NCBI GenBank assembly: GCA_963691755.1
Contig: OY829366.1
Coordinates: 1,302,001 to 1,366,000 of the forward strand
DNA from: Dinoroseobacter sp013215265
Lineage (GTDB): Bacteria; Pseudomonadota; Alphaproteobacteria; Rhodobacterales; Rhodobacteraceae
Length of the DNA: 64,000 bases
Direction of reading: 5' to 3'
Part shown: positions 28,253 to 38,500 of the stretch, in pieces
Position numbering within the stretch: position 1 is the stretch's first letter
Layout of the letters: every line of letters starts with the position of its first letter
Notes under the pieces: model-generated
Told to the model about the DNA's origin: nothing
What the model saw: only the letters and a program-made list of their open reading frames with translations
Databases searched by the model: none
Translations under genes and position numbers: made by a program

Positions 28253-28471
28253 TTAGTCTTCAATATCAGTCAGTCGAAGGCAGTGCCACATACTGACCTG
28301 GTTCGAGGACAGGACCGGTTTGCTGAGCTGTTTTTTGGACTTGTTGAGAATTTCAATCGATCGCAGAACGCTACCTCCGCCACTTATTAGGAACCAGCGG
28401 GAATTCCCAAATCCGACATTGAGGCAATCCCCGTAAGGGCCGGTTTTTGTTTCCAGCCCGAAAGACGCCAA
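28253..28471 (-). pseudogene. Asp/Glu racemase-family (maleate isomerase/arylmalonate decarboxylase-like) C-terminal fragment
   Basis: About 72 codons that read like the end of this family: a degraded ISGGGSVLRSIEILN segment where a catalytic ISCxxLR-type block is expected (the Cys is Gly here), then KPVLSSNQVSMWHCLRL, a strong match to the family's closing substrate-binding segment. Nothing upstream in any frame continues the protein. I take it as the remnant of a gene that once preceded the acyl-CoA synthetase gene. Confidence 0.5.
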
Positions 28472-28925
28472 CGAATGACCCGATTGACGACTCGTGCTGC
28501 ACTGCCGCTATTAGCGTGTTGCGACTGCGATCAACTGCTTCGCCAGAAAATACTGAAACAAGAACATCAGCGAAGCCCGCGTCTGAGTTGTCGAATAACG
28601 ACGTGACGAATTTACACGTTTGTTCTCGGCCAAACCCGCGCTGTGGAATGGCTGCTTAGGTGACATACGCGGCAGCGCAAAGATGAACCCGACGCAGTTA
28701 CGAAGAAATACTGCGCAAGCAATAACCGCAAGAGCAAGAGGTGGCAAAGTCACGTAGTGCTGACGAACTAGAGCAGTGCTTGTACTAGTGGATTGGCAAT
28801 CGGACCTTGAGATTTTTAACGGCTGACAGTGCCTGCCTTTCTAATCGGACCGCGAACCGGAATTGCGCAAGTGTCCACGCTTTTTCATTGCTGTGCCTTC
28901 AAAAAAGAAACAACCGCTTGATCCG
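28472..28925. other. 454-bp stretch without a supported gene
   Basis: No frame on either strand shows family-like sequence or a convincing ribosome binding site. Composition is slightly AT-richer than the backbone. It may be debris of the truncated racemase-family gene region. Confidence 0.45.
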
Positions 28926-29864
28926 CTATTTGCTTGTACTGTCTGTGCGAATTGAAGCTTCAATTGCCGTTTCGCCATCCACAGTGACAATCACGCCTTG
29001 GCTGACGACCATGAAGGGTTCTTGATCTAACCAACCAAACATCTTGCCCAATTTCGTGATCCTTACGTGGTCACCCACACCGAAGGCGGTCTTCTCTGCC
29101 GCGTCTGACGCTTCTGGGTGGATGACGCGAAGGGCCTTTTGGTTGTCATCGATGACAATCTCGGGCGTATCGCCGACAACAATGGCGACTCCGGCAGATA
29201 TGGTGATTGTCTCAAGAGGAGTCGCACGAAACCGCATCTCCTCCAAGGCGACCTCGTTCGCCAAGAGTGCGATCGCCCTGTGGGGTCGAATTGCATTGTG
29301 TAGCGTCGCAACCGTGTTGCTAGTTTCAGGGCAACGGGTCGTGAGACCGCCTTGGTCCTTAAGGATTGCGACCGTAGGCATGTTGCCGAGGCCGATCTCT
29401 CCGTCGACAGAGAGCGCCAGGAAACCTGCGTCGAAATCGGGGTGCTGTGCAATCACGTCATCCACCGCGCCCTGGGGGTGGCTACCCGCTTGCATCATCG
29501 ACAGGACCAGACTGTTGAGCGCCTGCCCGTCGTTTGTCTCCGCGTGTGGAAAACGGTGGCCTGTGACAAGCCCAACGCGTGGCAAGGCCGCAACGAACTG
29601 CGACAATGGTGCGGGGCGGTTGGGGCCGCTTGAGATCAGGCCGGCCCATCGGGCCTGTAAAATGTCGTCTGATGGCGGCCCATCAAACAGGCTCTGTGCA
29701 CCGCCATCTTGTGTTTCAGCGCGCAGCAGCTTCTGATTCTCGGTCAACACGGCAAGGCTGACAAATCCGCCGATCGCACCGCGCCCGACCGCTTCTACCG
29801 CGCGTAGGCCCGACAGGATCCCGGCACATGCCCAAGGTCCGGAGGCGGCAATACCAATCGTCAT
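28926..29864 (-). CDS. conserved hypothetical protein next to a peptide ABC transporter
   Basis: A protein of about 312 residues starting at the ATG at 29864, which overlaps the stop of the ABC ATPase gene (ATGA), so it belonged to that transport operon. The sequence is glycine-rich near the N-terminus (IGIAASGPWACAGILSGLRAVEAVGRGAIGG, shown here only as 'GLRAVEAVGRGAIGG') and looks like a globular alpha/beta protein with a C-terminal beta domain. I recall roseobacter proteins of this kind annotated only as DUF (possibly DUF6963). No catalytic role is proposed. Confidence 0.65.
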   Translation of the reverse strand: MTIGIAASGPWACAGILSGLRAVEAVGRGAIGGFVSLAVLTENQKLLRAETQDGGAQSLFDGPPSDDILQARWAGLISSGPNRPAPLSQFVAALPRVGLVTGHRFPHAETNDGQALNSLVLSMMQAGSHPQGAVDDVIAQHPDFDAGFLALSVDGEIGLGNMPTVAILKDQGGLTTRCPETSNTVATLHNAIRPHRAIALLANEVALEEMRFRATPLETITISAGVAIVVGDTPEIVIDDNQKALRVIHPEASDAAEKTAFGVGDHVRITKLGKMFGWLDQEPFMVVSQGVIVTVDGETAIEASIRTDSTSK

Positions 29865-30382
29865 GCCGCGACCCAATGGCCCGGGCCGATCTCGGACAAT
29901 GGGCCTGTCGGATAATCACCCTGAAGCACGGGGCGTTTTCCGCGTTTCCGGGTGGGGTCGGGCACCGGAGCCACATCGATCAGGGCCCCTGTGTACGGGT
30001 GTCGGGGCTCTGCAAAGAGTTCGGCGGATGGCCCCAGCTCCAGAATCCGACCGTTGCGCATGACCGCGACGCGATCGGCGATCTGTCTGACCACCGCGAG
30101 ATCATGCGATATAAAGAGCAATGTGAGATCTTCGCTGCGCTTCAGATTTTCCAGCAGGTCCAGCACCTTTGCCTGAATGGAAACATCCAGCGCCGATGTC
30201 GGCTCATCGGCAACCACAAGCGACGGTTTCGCGGCGATGGCACGCGCTATGGCGATCCGCTGCCGTTGGCCACCCGAGAATTCATGCGGATAGCGCTGTG
30301 CCATATCGGCGCTCAACCCCACCTTTTCGAGCAGCTCATGCACCCGTTCGCTGCGCTCGGATCTCGACAGTTCCTGATGGAT
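29861..30382 (-). pseudogene. dipeptide/oligopeptide ABC transporter ATP-binding protein, 5'-truncated by IS
   Basis: The C-terminal part of a DppF/OppF-type ATPase. The signature FSGGQRQRIAIARA, Walker B 'LVVADEPTSALD', the switch His in FISHDLAVVRQ, and the family C-terminal motif RHPYTGALI are intact. The Walker A half is missing: coding sequence runs back only to IHQELSRSERS at 30382, where the IS3-family copy begins. The protein cannot bind ATP normally, so the transporter is probably dead unless the gene's other half is elsewhere. Confidence 0.85.
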
Positions 30383-30456
30383 TGTCCGTCGTCAGAGTTT
30401 TCCGGAATGCTGAGGTTGTATCGTAACGGAGGCTCTGGTTCGGTTTCTGTTTGAGT

Positions 30457-31437
30457 TTATGCTGCCGCGGCTTGGTGCTGCAACCGGCGTTTTCGGATTG
30501 TCTGTTTCTTGATCTCCGCTCTCATCTTCAGGATTTTCGCGCCGCGGTCGTGATAGACGTCTGCGGGTGTCAGATTGCCGAGGCTCTCGTGATATCGCCG
30601 GTTGTTGTAGTGATCGACGAAGGCGCCGATCTGCCCCTCCAGGTCGCCGGGTAGGTAATAGTTTTCCAGGAGCACTCGGTTTTTCATGGTTTGGTGCCAC
30701 CGCTCGATCTTGCCCTGGGTCTGGGGGTGATGTGGCGCACCGCGAACGTGATCCATTCCCTTGGCATCAAGGTACTTGGCCAGATCGGCGGCAACGTAAG
30801 ATGAGCCGTTGTCGCTTAGAAGCCTCGGCTTGTGCGCCAACGTAGCCCGATTGCATCCTGACGCATCCAATGCCAGGTCCAGTGTGTCGGTGACGTCTGC
30901 GGCCTTCATTGTCGTGCAAAGCTTCCAGGCAATGATGTAGCGGCTGTAATCATCAAGGATCGTGCTGAGATAGAACCAGCCCCAGCCGATGACCTTGAGG
31001 TAGGTGAAGTCGGTTTGCCATAACTCGTTGGGTCGGCTCGTCTTGTCGCGGAACTCGTCCGCGGCCTTAATAACCACATGTGCAGGTGCCGTGATCAGAT
31101 CCTCGGCCTTGAGGATACGGTAAGCTGATGATTCCGAGACAAAGTACCGCTTCTCATCAGTGTATTTGACCGCCAGCTCGCGCGGCGTCAGGTCCTCGTG
31201 GTCGAGTGCGAACTCGACGAAGGCTTCGCGGATGTTGTCCGGGATGCGGTTCCACACCGATCTCGGTCGCGGAGATCGGTCTGCCAGCGCATCAACACCG
31301 CCTTCGACCCACCGCGCATACCAATCGTAGTAGGTGCTACTGGGAATGCCGATCATGGCCAGTGTTTGCTTCACCGGTAGATGCGATGCCTCGACCGTGC
31401 GGATGATCTCAAGCTTCTCAGAGGCAGGGTATCTCAT
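30457..31437 (-). CDS. IS3-family transposase OrfB, copy 1
   Basis: A 326-residue DDE transposase with a helix-turn-helix front end and an rve integrase core. Catalytic residues are in WQTDFTYLK, LSDNGSSY and GKIERWHQT (D, D, E spaced as in the family). Its ATG overlaps the orfA stop (ATGA), so expression is probably by coupled reinitiation rather than by a fused frameshift product. Confidence 0.93.
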   Translation of the reverse strand: MRYPASEKLEIIRTVEASHLPVKQTLAMIGIPSSTYYDWYARWVEGGVDALADRSPRPRSVWNRIPDNIREAFVEFALDHEDLTPRELAVKYTDEKRYFVSESSAYRILKAEDLITAPAHVVIKAADEFRDKTSRPNELWQTDFTYLKVIGWGWFYLSTILDDYSRYIIAWKLCTTMKAADVTDTLDLALDASGCNRATLAHKPRLLSDNGSSYVAADLAKYLDAKGMDHVRGAPHHPQTQGKIERWHQTMKNRVLLENYYLPGDLEGQIGAFVDHYNNRRYHESLGNLTPADVYHDRGAKILKMRAEIKKQTIRKRRLQHQAAAA

Positions 31438-31808
31438 GCGTCGTCCTCCCCATCCCCGATCATGCTTTTTTTGAGCAGCCGGTTCTCAAGCGTCAGCTCG
31501 GCGACGACCTCCTTAAGGACCAAGGCTTCGGATCGTAGCTCCTTGACCTCAGGTGCCGTTGCCTGACGGGCGGTGTCGCCTGCTAGCCGGTTCTTCCCAG
31601 CTTCGAGGAACTCCTTAGACCAGGAATAATAAAGGCTTTCAGCGATGCCCTCGCGGCGGCACAGCGCAGCAATGCTCTCCTCGCCGCGCAGGCCGGCCAG
31701 GACAATCCTGATTTTTTCTTCCGCTGAATACTGTTTACGGGTCTTTCGTTTGATGGACCTGACCAGCTTGTCAGCGGCGTCTTTCGATGTTCCGGATTTC
31801 TTGTTCAT
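31434..31808 (-). CDS. IS3-family transposase OrfA, copy 1
   Basis: A 124-residue OrfA beginning at the ATG at 31808 with GGAG upstream (longer in-frame extension runs into the IS end). It has the HTH_Tnp_1 pattern (KQYSAEEKIRIVLAGLRGEE, AALCRREGIAESLYYSW) and a C-terminal leucine-zipper-like coiled coil (ALVLKEVVAELTLENRLLKK) for dimerisation. Confidence 0.92.
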   Translation of the reverse strand: MNKKSGTSKDAADKLVRSIKRKTRKQYSAEEKIRIVLAGLRGEESIAALCRREGIAESLYYSWSKEFLEAGKNRLAGDTARQATAPEVKELRSEALVLKEVVAELTLENRLLKKSMIGDGEDDA

Positions 31809-31893
31809 CTTCGCTCCATAATGGCTTCGATGAACCAGAAATCCTCCGTTGCTCAAACCCCTAAATTTGTCCGGTGGGCGCTGACGCCAGACA

Positions 31894-33193
31894 CTCCGAG
31901 CTGATTTCCGATCCCAAAAAGGTCGTAGCCTCTCTGGGCGACAAAGGTCTCTGGGTCTCGGCCAATCGACACAGTATTCTGAAGTTAGGTGAGCTCCTGT
32001 CTCTCGTGCGCCCGATGAAAGACATCGTTACGGTCAATAGCCCGGGCTGGCACGAAGGTCTCTTCGTTTCACCGACAGGGGAGGTCTTCGGTGAGAATAG
32101 CTCTGAATTCCGGCTCAAGAGTCTGGGTCAGTACTCTGACCCCCAACACAAAGGAGAACTGGTCAAATGGTCTCAATCGGTCGAAGCGGCGCTGGAATGC
32201 GCGAACGGTGATTTTCTGTGCATCGGCCTTCTCAGTGGATTCGCGGGGCCAATCGTAAACCTCTGTCAGGACACCAACTCTGTTCTGATCAACTTCGCTG
32301 GTACGACTTCGCGCGGTAAGACGACCGCCCAGCGCCTCGGAGCATCAGTCTGGGGTAACCCCATTCGCGGAGCAGCTCTCGTCAAATTCAACGTTACGCC
32401 CAACGCTATCGAGGCAATCGCGGAGCGCGCGAATGGCACCCTTCTCGCTATCGATGAAGGTGGGCAGAGTGGTATGAGCGGACCACAGTACCAAACGGCT
32501 GTCTTCAATCTGGCAGAGGGGTCAGGCAAGCACCGTTTGACTGCGTCAGCCGGGGAGCGTCGTGTTCGCCGCTGGCTCACATGTATTACGATCTCGGAAG
32601 AAGTAGGGTTCGCTGACAAGGTTAAACGCGACGGTCGCAATCCTGCAGCGGGAGCTGTGGCACGCATCTGGGAGGTAGACGTAGACGACGCCAAGCTACT
32701 CGATGACAAAACGATTTCTGAAATCGAGGACATGAAACTGAACTATGGTCATGCTGGTCCGATCTTTATCCAGCGTCTCATTTCAGAGGGCTATGCAGCA
32801 AATCCTGAAACTCTTCGCGAGCGAGTACAGGCAGCGGAGAGGTCGCTTTCATCATTCGATCACTCCCCTCAACAACGCCGAGTGACAGGCGCTGCAGGCG
32901 TGCTTCTCGCAGCAGGAGAAATCGCCCAAGAAGCTGGGCTGATCCCAAAGTGCTATGATCTCGCGGCCACAGTTAAGCGTGTACTCCAACGATCGTTCGA
33001 GCGAATGGCACGCAACATGGACCCGCTGGAAGTGGCGCTGGGCGATATGCGCGAGAGCGTACTGAAACGCATCGGCTATGATGTTCTGGACATCGACTAT
33101 GATCAGGATGCAGTCTACCGGGCGGTAACGGCTCAATATGCCTACCCTTGTGGTCCAAGTGGGTTCGTGTCTGAGGACGCAGAACAGACGCCT
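31894..33193 (+). pseudogene. DUF927-type ATPase/helicase fragment trapped between two IS copies
   Basis: An open stretch of about 433 codons with neither its own start nor its own stop; both ends run into IS sequence. It contains a Walker A-like GTTSRGKTTAQRLGASVWGN (here AGTTSRGKTT) and Walker B-like TLLAIDEGG, as in the DUF927 domain of phage and plasmid primase-helicases. The strand is opposite to the surrounding transposase genes. It is a double-truncated relic of a replication protein from an older mobile element. Confidence 0.8.
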
Positions 33194-33267
33194 TGTCCGT
33201 CGTCAGAGTTTTCCGGAATGCTGAGGTTGTATCGTAACGGAGGCTCTGGTTCGGTTTCTGTTTGAGT

Positions 33268-34247
33268 TTATGCTGCCGCGGCTTGGTGCTGCAACCGGCG
33301 TTTTCGGATTGTCTGTTTCTTGATCTCCGCTCTCATCTTCAGGATTTTCGCGCCGCGGTCGTGATAGACGTCTGCGGGTGTCAGATTGCCGAGGCTCTCG
33401 TGATATCGCCGGTTGTTGTAGTGATCGACGAAGGCGCCGATCTGCCCCTCCAGGTCGCCGGGTAGGTAATAGTTTTCCAGGAGCACTCGGTTTTTCATGG
33501 TTGGTGCCACCGCTCGATCTTGCCCTGGGTCTGGGGGTGATGTGGCGCACCGCGAACGTGATCCATTCCCTTGGCATCAAGGTACTTGGCCAGATCGGCG
33601 GCAACGTAAGATGAGCCGTTGTCGCTTAGAAGCCTCGGCTTGTGCGCCAACGTAGCCCGATTGCATCCTGACGCATCCAATGCCAGGTCCAGTGTGTCGG
33701 TGACGTCTGCGGCCTTCATTGTCGTGCAAAGCTTCCAGGCAATGATGTAGCGGCTGTAATCATCAAGGATCGTGCTGAGATAGAACCAGCCCCAGCCGAT
33801 GACCTTGAGGTAGGTGAAGTCGGTTTGCCATAACTCGTTGGGTCGGCTCGTCTTGTCGCGGAACTCGTCCGCGGCCTTAATAACCACATGTGCAGGTGCC
33901 GTGATCAGATCCTCGGCCTTGAGGATACGGTAAGCTGATGATTCCGAGACAAAGTACCGCTTCTCATCAGTGTATTTGACCGCCAGCTCGCGCGGCGTCA
34001 GGTCCTCGTGGTCGAGTGCGAACTCGACGAAGGCTTCGCGGATGTTGTCCGGGATGCGGTTCCACACCGATCTCGGTCGCGGAGATCGGTCTGCCAGCGC
34101 ATCAACACCGCCTTCGACCCACCGCGCATACCAATCGTAGTAGGTGCTACTGGGAATGCCGATCATGGCCAGTGTTTGCTTCACCGGTAGATGCGATGCC
34201 TCGACCGTGCGGATGATCTCAAGCTTCTCAGAGGCAGGGTATCTCAT
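33268..34247 (-). pseudogene. IS3-family transposase OrfB, copy 2, frameshifted
   Basis: Identical to copy 1 OrfB up to GKIERWHQ, where loss of one T near 33501 shifts the frame and leaves a 250-residue product with a proline end. The catalytic glutamate is still encoded, but the C-terminal 80 or so residues are in another frame (33268-33510). Probably inactive, though copy 1 could act in trans on its ends. Confidence 0.9.
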
Positions 34248-34618
34248 GCGTCGTCCTCCCCATCCCCGATCATGCTTTTTTTGAGCAGCCGGTTCTCAAG
34301 CGTCAGCTCGGCGACGACCTCCTTAAGGACCAAGGCTTCGGATCGTAGCTCCTTGACCTCAGGTGCCGTTGCCTGACGGGCGGTGTCGCCTGCTAGCCGG
34401 TTCTTCCCAGCTTCGAGGAACTCCTTAGACCAGGAATAATAAAGGCTTTCAGCGATGCCCTCGCGGCGGCACAGCGCAGCAATGCTCTCCTCGCCGCGCA
34501 GGCCGGCCAGGACAATCCTGATTTTTTCTTCCGCTGAATACTGTTTACGGGTCTTTCGTTTGATGGACCTGACCAGCTTGTCAGCGGCGTCTTTCGATGT
34601 TCCGGATTTCTTGTTCAT
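34244..34618 (-). CDS. IS3-family transposase OrfA, copy 2
   Basis: Same sequence and start context as copy 1 OrfA. The frame runs on upstream through the IS end into the disrupted methyltransferase gene, but the GGAG-preceded ATG at 34618 is the natural start. Confidence 0.9.
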   Translation of the reverse strand: MNKKSGTSKDAADKLVRSIKRKTRKQYSAEEKIRIVLAGLRGEESIAALCRREGIAESLYYSWSKEFLEAGKNRLAGDTARQATAPEVKELRSEALVLKEVVAELTLENRLLKKSMIGDGEDDA

Positions 34619-34703
34619 CTTCGCTCCATAATGGCTTCGATGAACCAGAAATCCTCCGTTGCTCAAACCCCTAAATTTGTCCGGTGGGCGCTGACGCCAG
34701 ACA

Positions 34704-34892
34704 TTGGTATCGCTCGATTTCACTGTTTGGTCCAGCGTTCGAAAGCTCTTGTCGAAGCTGATCAAAATCTACTGCTAAAACCGCTTTCCCATCCTGCTCA
34801 ACTGCCTCAGTGACACACCCAGGAAACAGTTCTGCGATTTTTGCAATGTTCTCCTGAGTAATGTCAGGGCTGTGCATCTTTAATTTATCCAT
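34704..34892 (-). pseudogene. DNA methyltransferase (type III Mod-like) N-terminal fragment cut by IS copy 2
   Basis: 63 codons beginning at the ATG at 34892 (reads MDKLKMHSPDITQENIAKI, then ELFPGCVTE and FDQLRQELS). This opening is typical of site-specific adenine methyltransferases of type III-like systems. The rest, including the DPPY catalytic motif, is absent: the IS begins right after IERYQ. It starts 10 bases after the DUF4391 stop, so it was the third gene of the helicase operon. A restriction subunit (Res) would be expected next and is not seen. Confidence 0.8.
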
Positions 34893-34902
34893 TGTCTTTC
34901 TC

Positions 34903-35577
34903 TCAAACCTCAGTGGCCACGCTTGATTGCATCGCGGCCAGTTCTTGTTGTGCGGTTCGCAGGGTCTTGTTGATCTCGACCCTGCGGTTGAATTGCTTTT
35001 CTTTCGCCAGTTTCGCCTTGATCCTGGCGACTTCCTTCTCTTTGGCGCGGATCGCTTCGACACGATCAACACGGGCCTGGATGTCTTCTTCTTGTTGCGG
35101 GGAGACCGGCATGAGGGCGGTCAGGATTTTGTCGTAGAGCCCCGGCAAATCTAGGGCGACGGGAAGTGCCTCCCGCTCTGCACCTTCCTCCTGCCAGTCC
35201 GTCCAGAAGTAATCACTCACCACCCACTTGGACTTCCCGCCTTCATTGGGCCGCTTGAAGGCCGCGACCGTTCGGCGTTTGGCACCTGATACAAGCTCAA
35301 AGAGGATCGGGAACGGAATAGCCCGGTCCATGGCCCGCAGCACATCCTCGCTGAGCGTGTCACCGCGTTGCTTGACCTGAAAGACCTGTATCTCTGGAAC
35401 GGCGTCAGAGCCGCCCAGATTGATGGTCTCAGGTGCAAGCTTGTAGGCCCAGGTGATCTGATCCACCTCAGCCACAAACCGCTCCTTCAGGGCTGCCCTA
35501 GCGTCTGCATGCTCGTAGATTTTGTTCTTGGGTATCACCCTGCCGAATTTGGCGGCTTGGGGGTAGGCAAACAGCAT
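34903..35577 (-). CDS. DUF4391 domain-containing protein
   Basis: A 224-residue DUF4391 protein. Family-like features are the opening 'FAYPQAAKFGRVIPKNKIYE', 'EVDQITWAYKLAPETINL' and the C-terminal charged coiled coil (RAKEKEVARIKAKLAKEKQF region). Its function is not established; such proteins sit between a SNF2-type helicase and a methyltransferase in restriction-like operons. The ATG directly follows the helicase stop with no gap, so the pair is translationally coupled. Confidence 0.85.
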   Translation of the reverse strand: MLFAYPQAAKFGRVIPKNKIYEHADARAALKERFVAEVDQITWAYKLAPETINLGGSDAVPEIQVFQVKQRGDTLSEDVLRAMDRAIPFPILFELVSGAKRRTVAAFKRPNEGGKSKWVVSDYFWTDWQEEGAEREALPVALDLPGLYDKILTALMPVSPQQEEDIQARVDRVEAIRAKEKEVARIKAKLAKEKQFNRRVEINKTLRTAQQELAAMQSSVATEV

Positions 35578-38500
35578 CTACTCTTCCCCCACATCCTGGA
35601 CGACGAGGAATGCGATAAGCTCAAAATCGTCGAGACCAGCGATGGTGTGAACGAGGGCAGAAGTCTTTCCGCCAGAGAACAGGCTGTCGATGTCTTTCTC
35701 TTCCTTCACTTCGATCATCGACCTGATCGCCTCACTCAGAAGTTCCGAGTAAGCATCCATGTTTCGCCCATCGCTGGTCGTGTCGTTGAACAACTTGCAG
35801 ACAGCCTGAATGGGTTCGTTGTGTCCCTTGCAGCTTGAGCGGATGAGGTCGAGAAGGCGTTTCACCTCGGTATGATCGGCAATGATCTCACCGTCGTTGC
35901 CGATGTATGTCAGATAATATGGATGCAGTCGGTTCTGTTGGTTGACGTTCACCGTGTCGTGGATGTTGCGAAGAGCGAAGATCACGCCCGGCTGTAAGCC
36001 AAGGTCAGGACGAGCAGAGATAACGGCATGCATACCATTCGGCACACGAGCCAGATCACCGTTCTCTTTGATGTAATTCAGCAAATCCATACGGAAGTCG
36101 TTCAGGCCGAGGTCCGTAATCGATACGCCCGTTTTGACATCTTCAAGTTCAATGACTTCGTCCTGTAGCCGCTTGAGTTGGTCCTTGCGATAGGCGATGT
36201 CTGTGCTCTTGGCGGTGAGAACATTGTCGTCACCGGTTGCTGTGATGTCCGTAATGATCATCCGGTTCTCAACCCGTTCTTTCAGGTTGATGTACTGGTC
36301 CAGAGATATATCCGGCCAGTAGTTCACAAGTTGGATTTGGGAGTTTGGCGAACCAATTCGGTCGATCCGACCAAACCGTTGGATTACCCTGACCGGGTTC
36401 CAGTGAATATCGTAATTGATAAGGAAATCACAATCCTGAAGGTTCTGCCCTTCCGAGATACAGTCCGTCCCGATCAGAACATCAAGCTCCGACGGATCGT
36501 CCGGCATGATTAGTGACTTTTCTTTCGAACGCGGAGAGAACAGCGTCAGAACAGACTGGAAGTCATAACTCTTTGGGAGAGTTGTTTTGGGTCCGTCTGA
36601 TCCCGTGACCCGTCCAGTGTGCAAGCCTCGATCCTTTAATATGGCCGGAGCGATGTTCTTGAACAGGTAGTTCGCAGTGTCGGCGAAAGCCGTGAATACG
36701 ATTACCTTTTTGTTGCCAGGATTAAGAGGGTTGTCGAGTTTTTCTTCGATCAGTTGTTTGAGATGCTGGAGCTTGGTGTCGTCCTCTGGTGCAACTTTTT
36801 CCATGGAGACGATTAGCTCATCGATCAAAAACTTGTCGGCTTGAAGATCGTGCTTCCACGACGGTAGGTCCATGTCGCCTAAGCTGATTTTGACCTTTTT
36901 ACCGACGGTAAACTCATCAAACCCGTTCAGGTCATCATCATCTGCATCGATGATTTCAACATCCACCATGGGGTCAGTAAGTTCACCTGCACCGCCGGTC
37001 TCCTCGAAGTCATCGATAGCTATTAGTGTCCGATTTATGTTGCCCGCCAGAGCCTTGAGAGTGAGACGGAACGCTTCGACCGAGCTTTCAAGACGCTTGA
37101 GCAAATTGGTGGTCATCAGAGCCTGAAGGCTGCGTTCGCGGTCAAGTTGGCGAAGCTTGCCACGACCGCCTTCCACCGAAGTGTCGTACATTTCCTCATA
37201 CTTGGCCATGCGGCTCGGCAGGATGTAACTGATAGGAGCGTAAACAGCGAGTTTGAGCACAGACAACTGAGTGAAGATATCATTCAAACCCATCACATCG
37301 TCACGGTCTGTAATGGGACAGTGAAAGGACTTCGGCTTCAGGCGTGTTGGGAACTGACCAATATCCTTGGTGTCATAGAATGTGGTGATGTGCTTTCGGG
37401 AGCGGGCGATTGTGACAGCATCCAAAAGCTCAAAGAAGTCAAAATCCAGCGACTTCAGGATAGACGCAGCGGTTCTATCTTCTGGCGGAAGGTCAGCCCA
37501 ATTGTTGAAGGCACGTTGAGCCCTCTTGAAGATTTCTTCAACGCTGTTCTTGGTCTTTAGGTTCTTGCTCAGAGTTTCAGATTGCCCCTCATATGCGAGA
37601 GCCAATTGGTTGCGTAGATCAGTGAACCGGTTGTTCACGGGTGTCGCGGACAGCATGAGAACCTTGGTCTTCACACCGTCTTTGACAACCATGTTCATCA
37701 AACGTTGGTATCGCGTTTCGCGATCCTTGTAGACATCGTTATTGCGGAAGTTGTGGCTCTCATCGATCACAACAAGATCGTAGTTGCCCCAGTTGACTCG
37801 ATTGAGGGGAATTCCAAAACTCTCGCCTGATGTACGAGACAAGTCAGTGTGGCAAAGCACATCGTAGTTGAAACGATCTTTGGCGAAGAGATTGGTCTTC
37901 AGGTTCGTGTTGTAGTTACGCCAGTTGTCAGCAAGCTTTTTAGGACACAGAACCAAGACCGCTCGGTTTCGAAGTTCGTAGTATTTAACCACCGCTAGAG
38001 CGGTAAATGTTTTTCCAAGTCCAACGCTGTCCGCCAGGATACACCCATTATGCGTTTCCAGCTTGTTAATGATGCCTGTGGCGGCGTCGCGTTGATAATT
38101 GAACAGCTTGTTCCAAACCAAACTATCCTTGTACCCAGTTAAGTCATTTGGAAGCACGTCCTCATCAACTTCATCAAGAAAGTCGCTGAAGATGTTGTAG
38201 AGCATCAGGAAGTAAATTCGTTCGGGGGAGTTTTCCTGATAGACAGACTCGATGTAATCACAGATCGAACTCGTAACGTCGCGAACCTTTTCGGCGTCGC
38301 TCCAAATCTCGTTGAACAATTGTAAGTACATGTTCGTGTGAGCGGGTTCATCGAACTCTGTGACAAAGTTCGAGACAGTGTTGCCTTGCTGGTATCCAAG
38401 GTCAGGTGCTGTAAAGCCGCTGATCGGCATATAGGAAGTTGCAGTGTTATCCGTTCCAGCATGAATGAATTGCTGCATTTCTGCTTTGGTCGTGTTGGAC

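Larger units (their letters stand above)
30383..31893 (-). mobile_element. IS3-family insertion sequence, copy 1 (1511 bp, apparently intact)
   Basis: Ends were set by comparing the two copies: both run from TGTCCGTCGTCAGAG to GGCGCTGACGCCAGACA. The termini are imperfect inverted repeats (TGTC-CGTCGTCAG against TGTC-TGGCGTCAG) with the TG...CA ends of IS3 elements. Flanking triplets (GAT left, CTC right) do not match, so no target duplication survives; a rearrangement after insertion is likely. It carries orfA and orfB on the minus strand. Confidence 0.9.
33194..34703 (-). mobile_element. IS3-family insertion sequence, copy 2 (1510 bp, frameshifted orfB)
   Basis: Same ends and orientation as copy 1, and indistinguishable from it by eye apart from one missing T (TTT at 30690-30692 is TT at 33501-33502). 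Flanking triplets are CCT and TTG, again not a duplication. It interrupts a DNA methyltransferase gene on its right. Confidence 0.9.

Noticed and set aside
30383..34703. A clean composite transposon with target duplications
   Set aside because: Triplets outside each IS copy and outside the pair do not match (GAT/CTC, CCT/TTG, GAT/TTG), so simple transposition as a unit is not supported.
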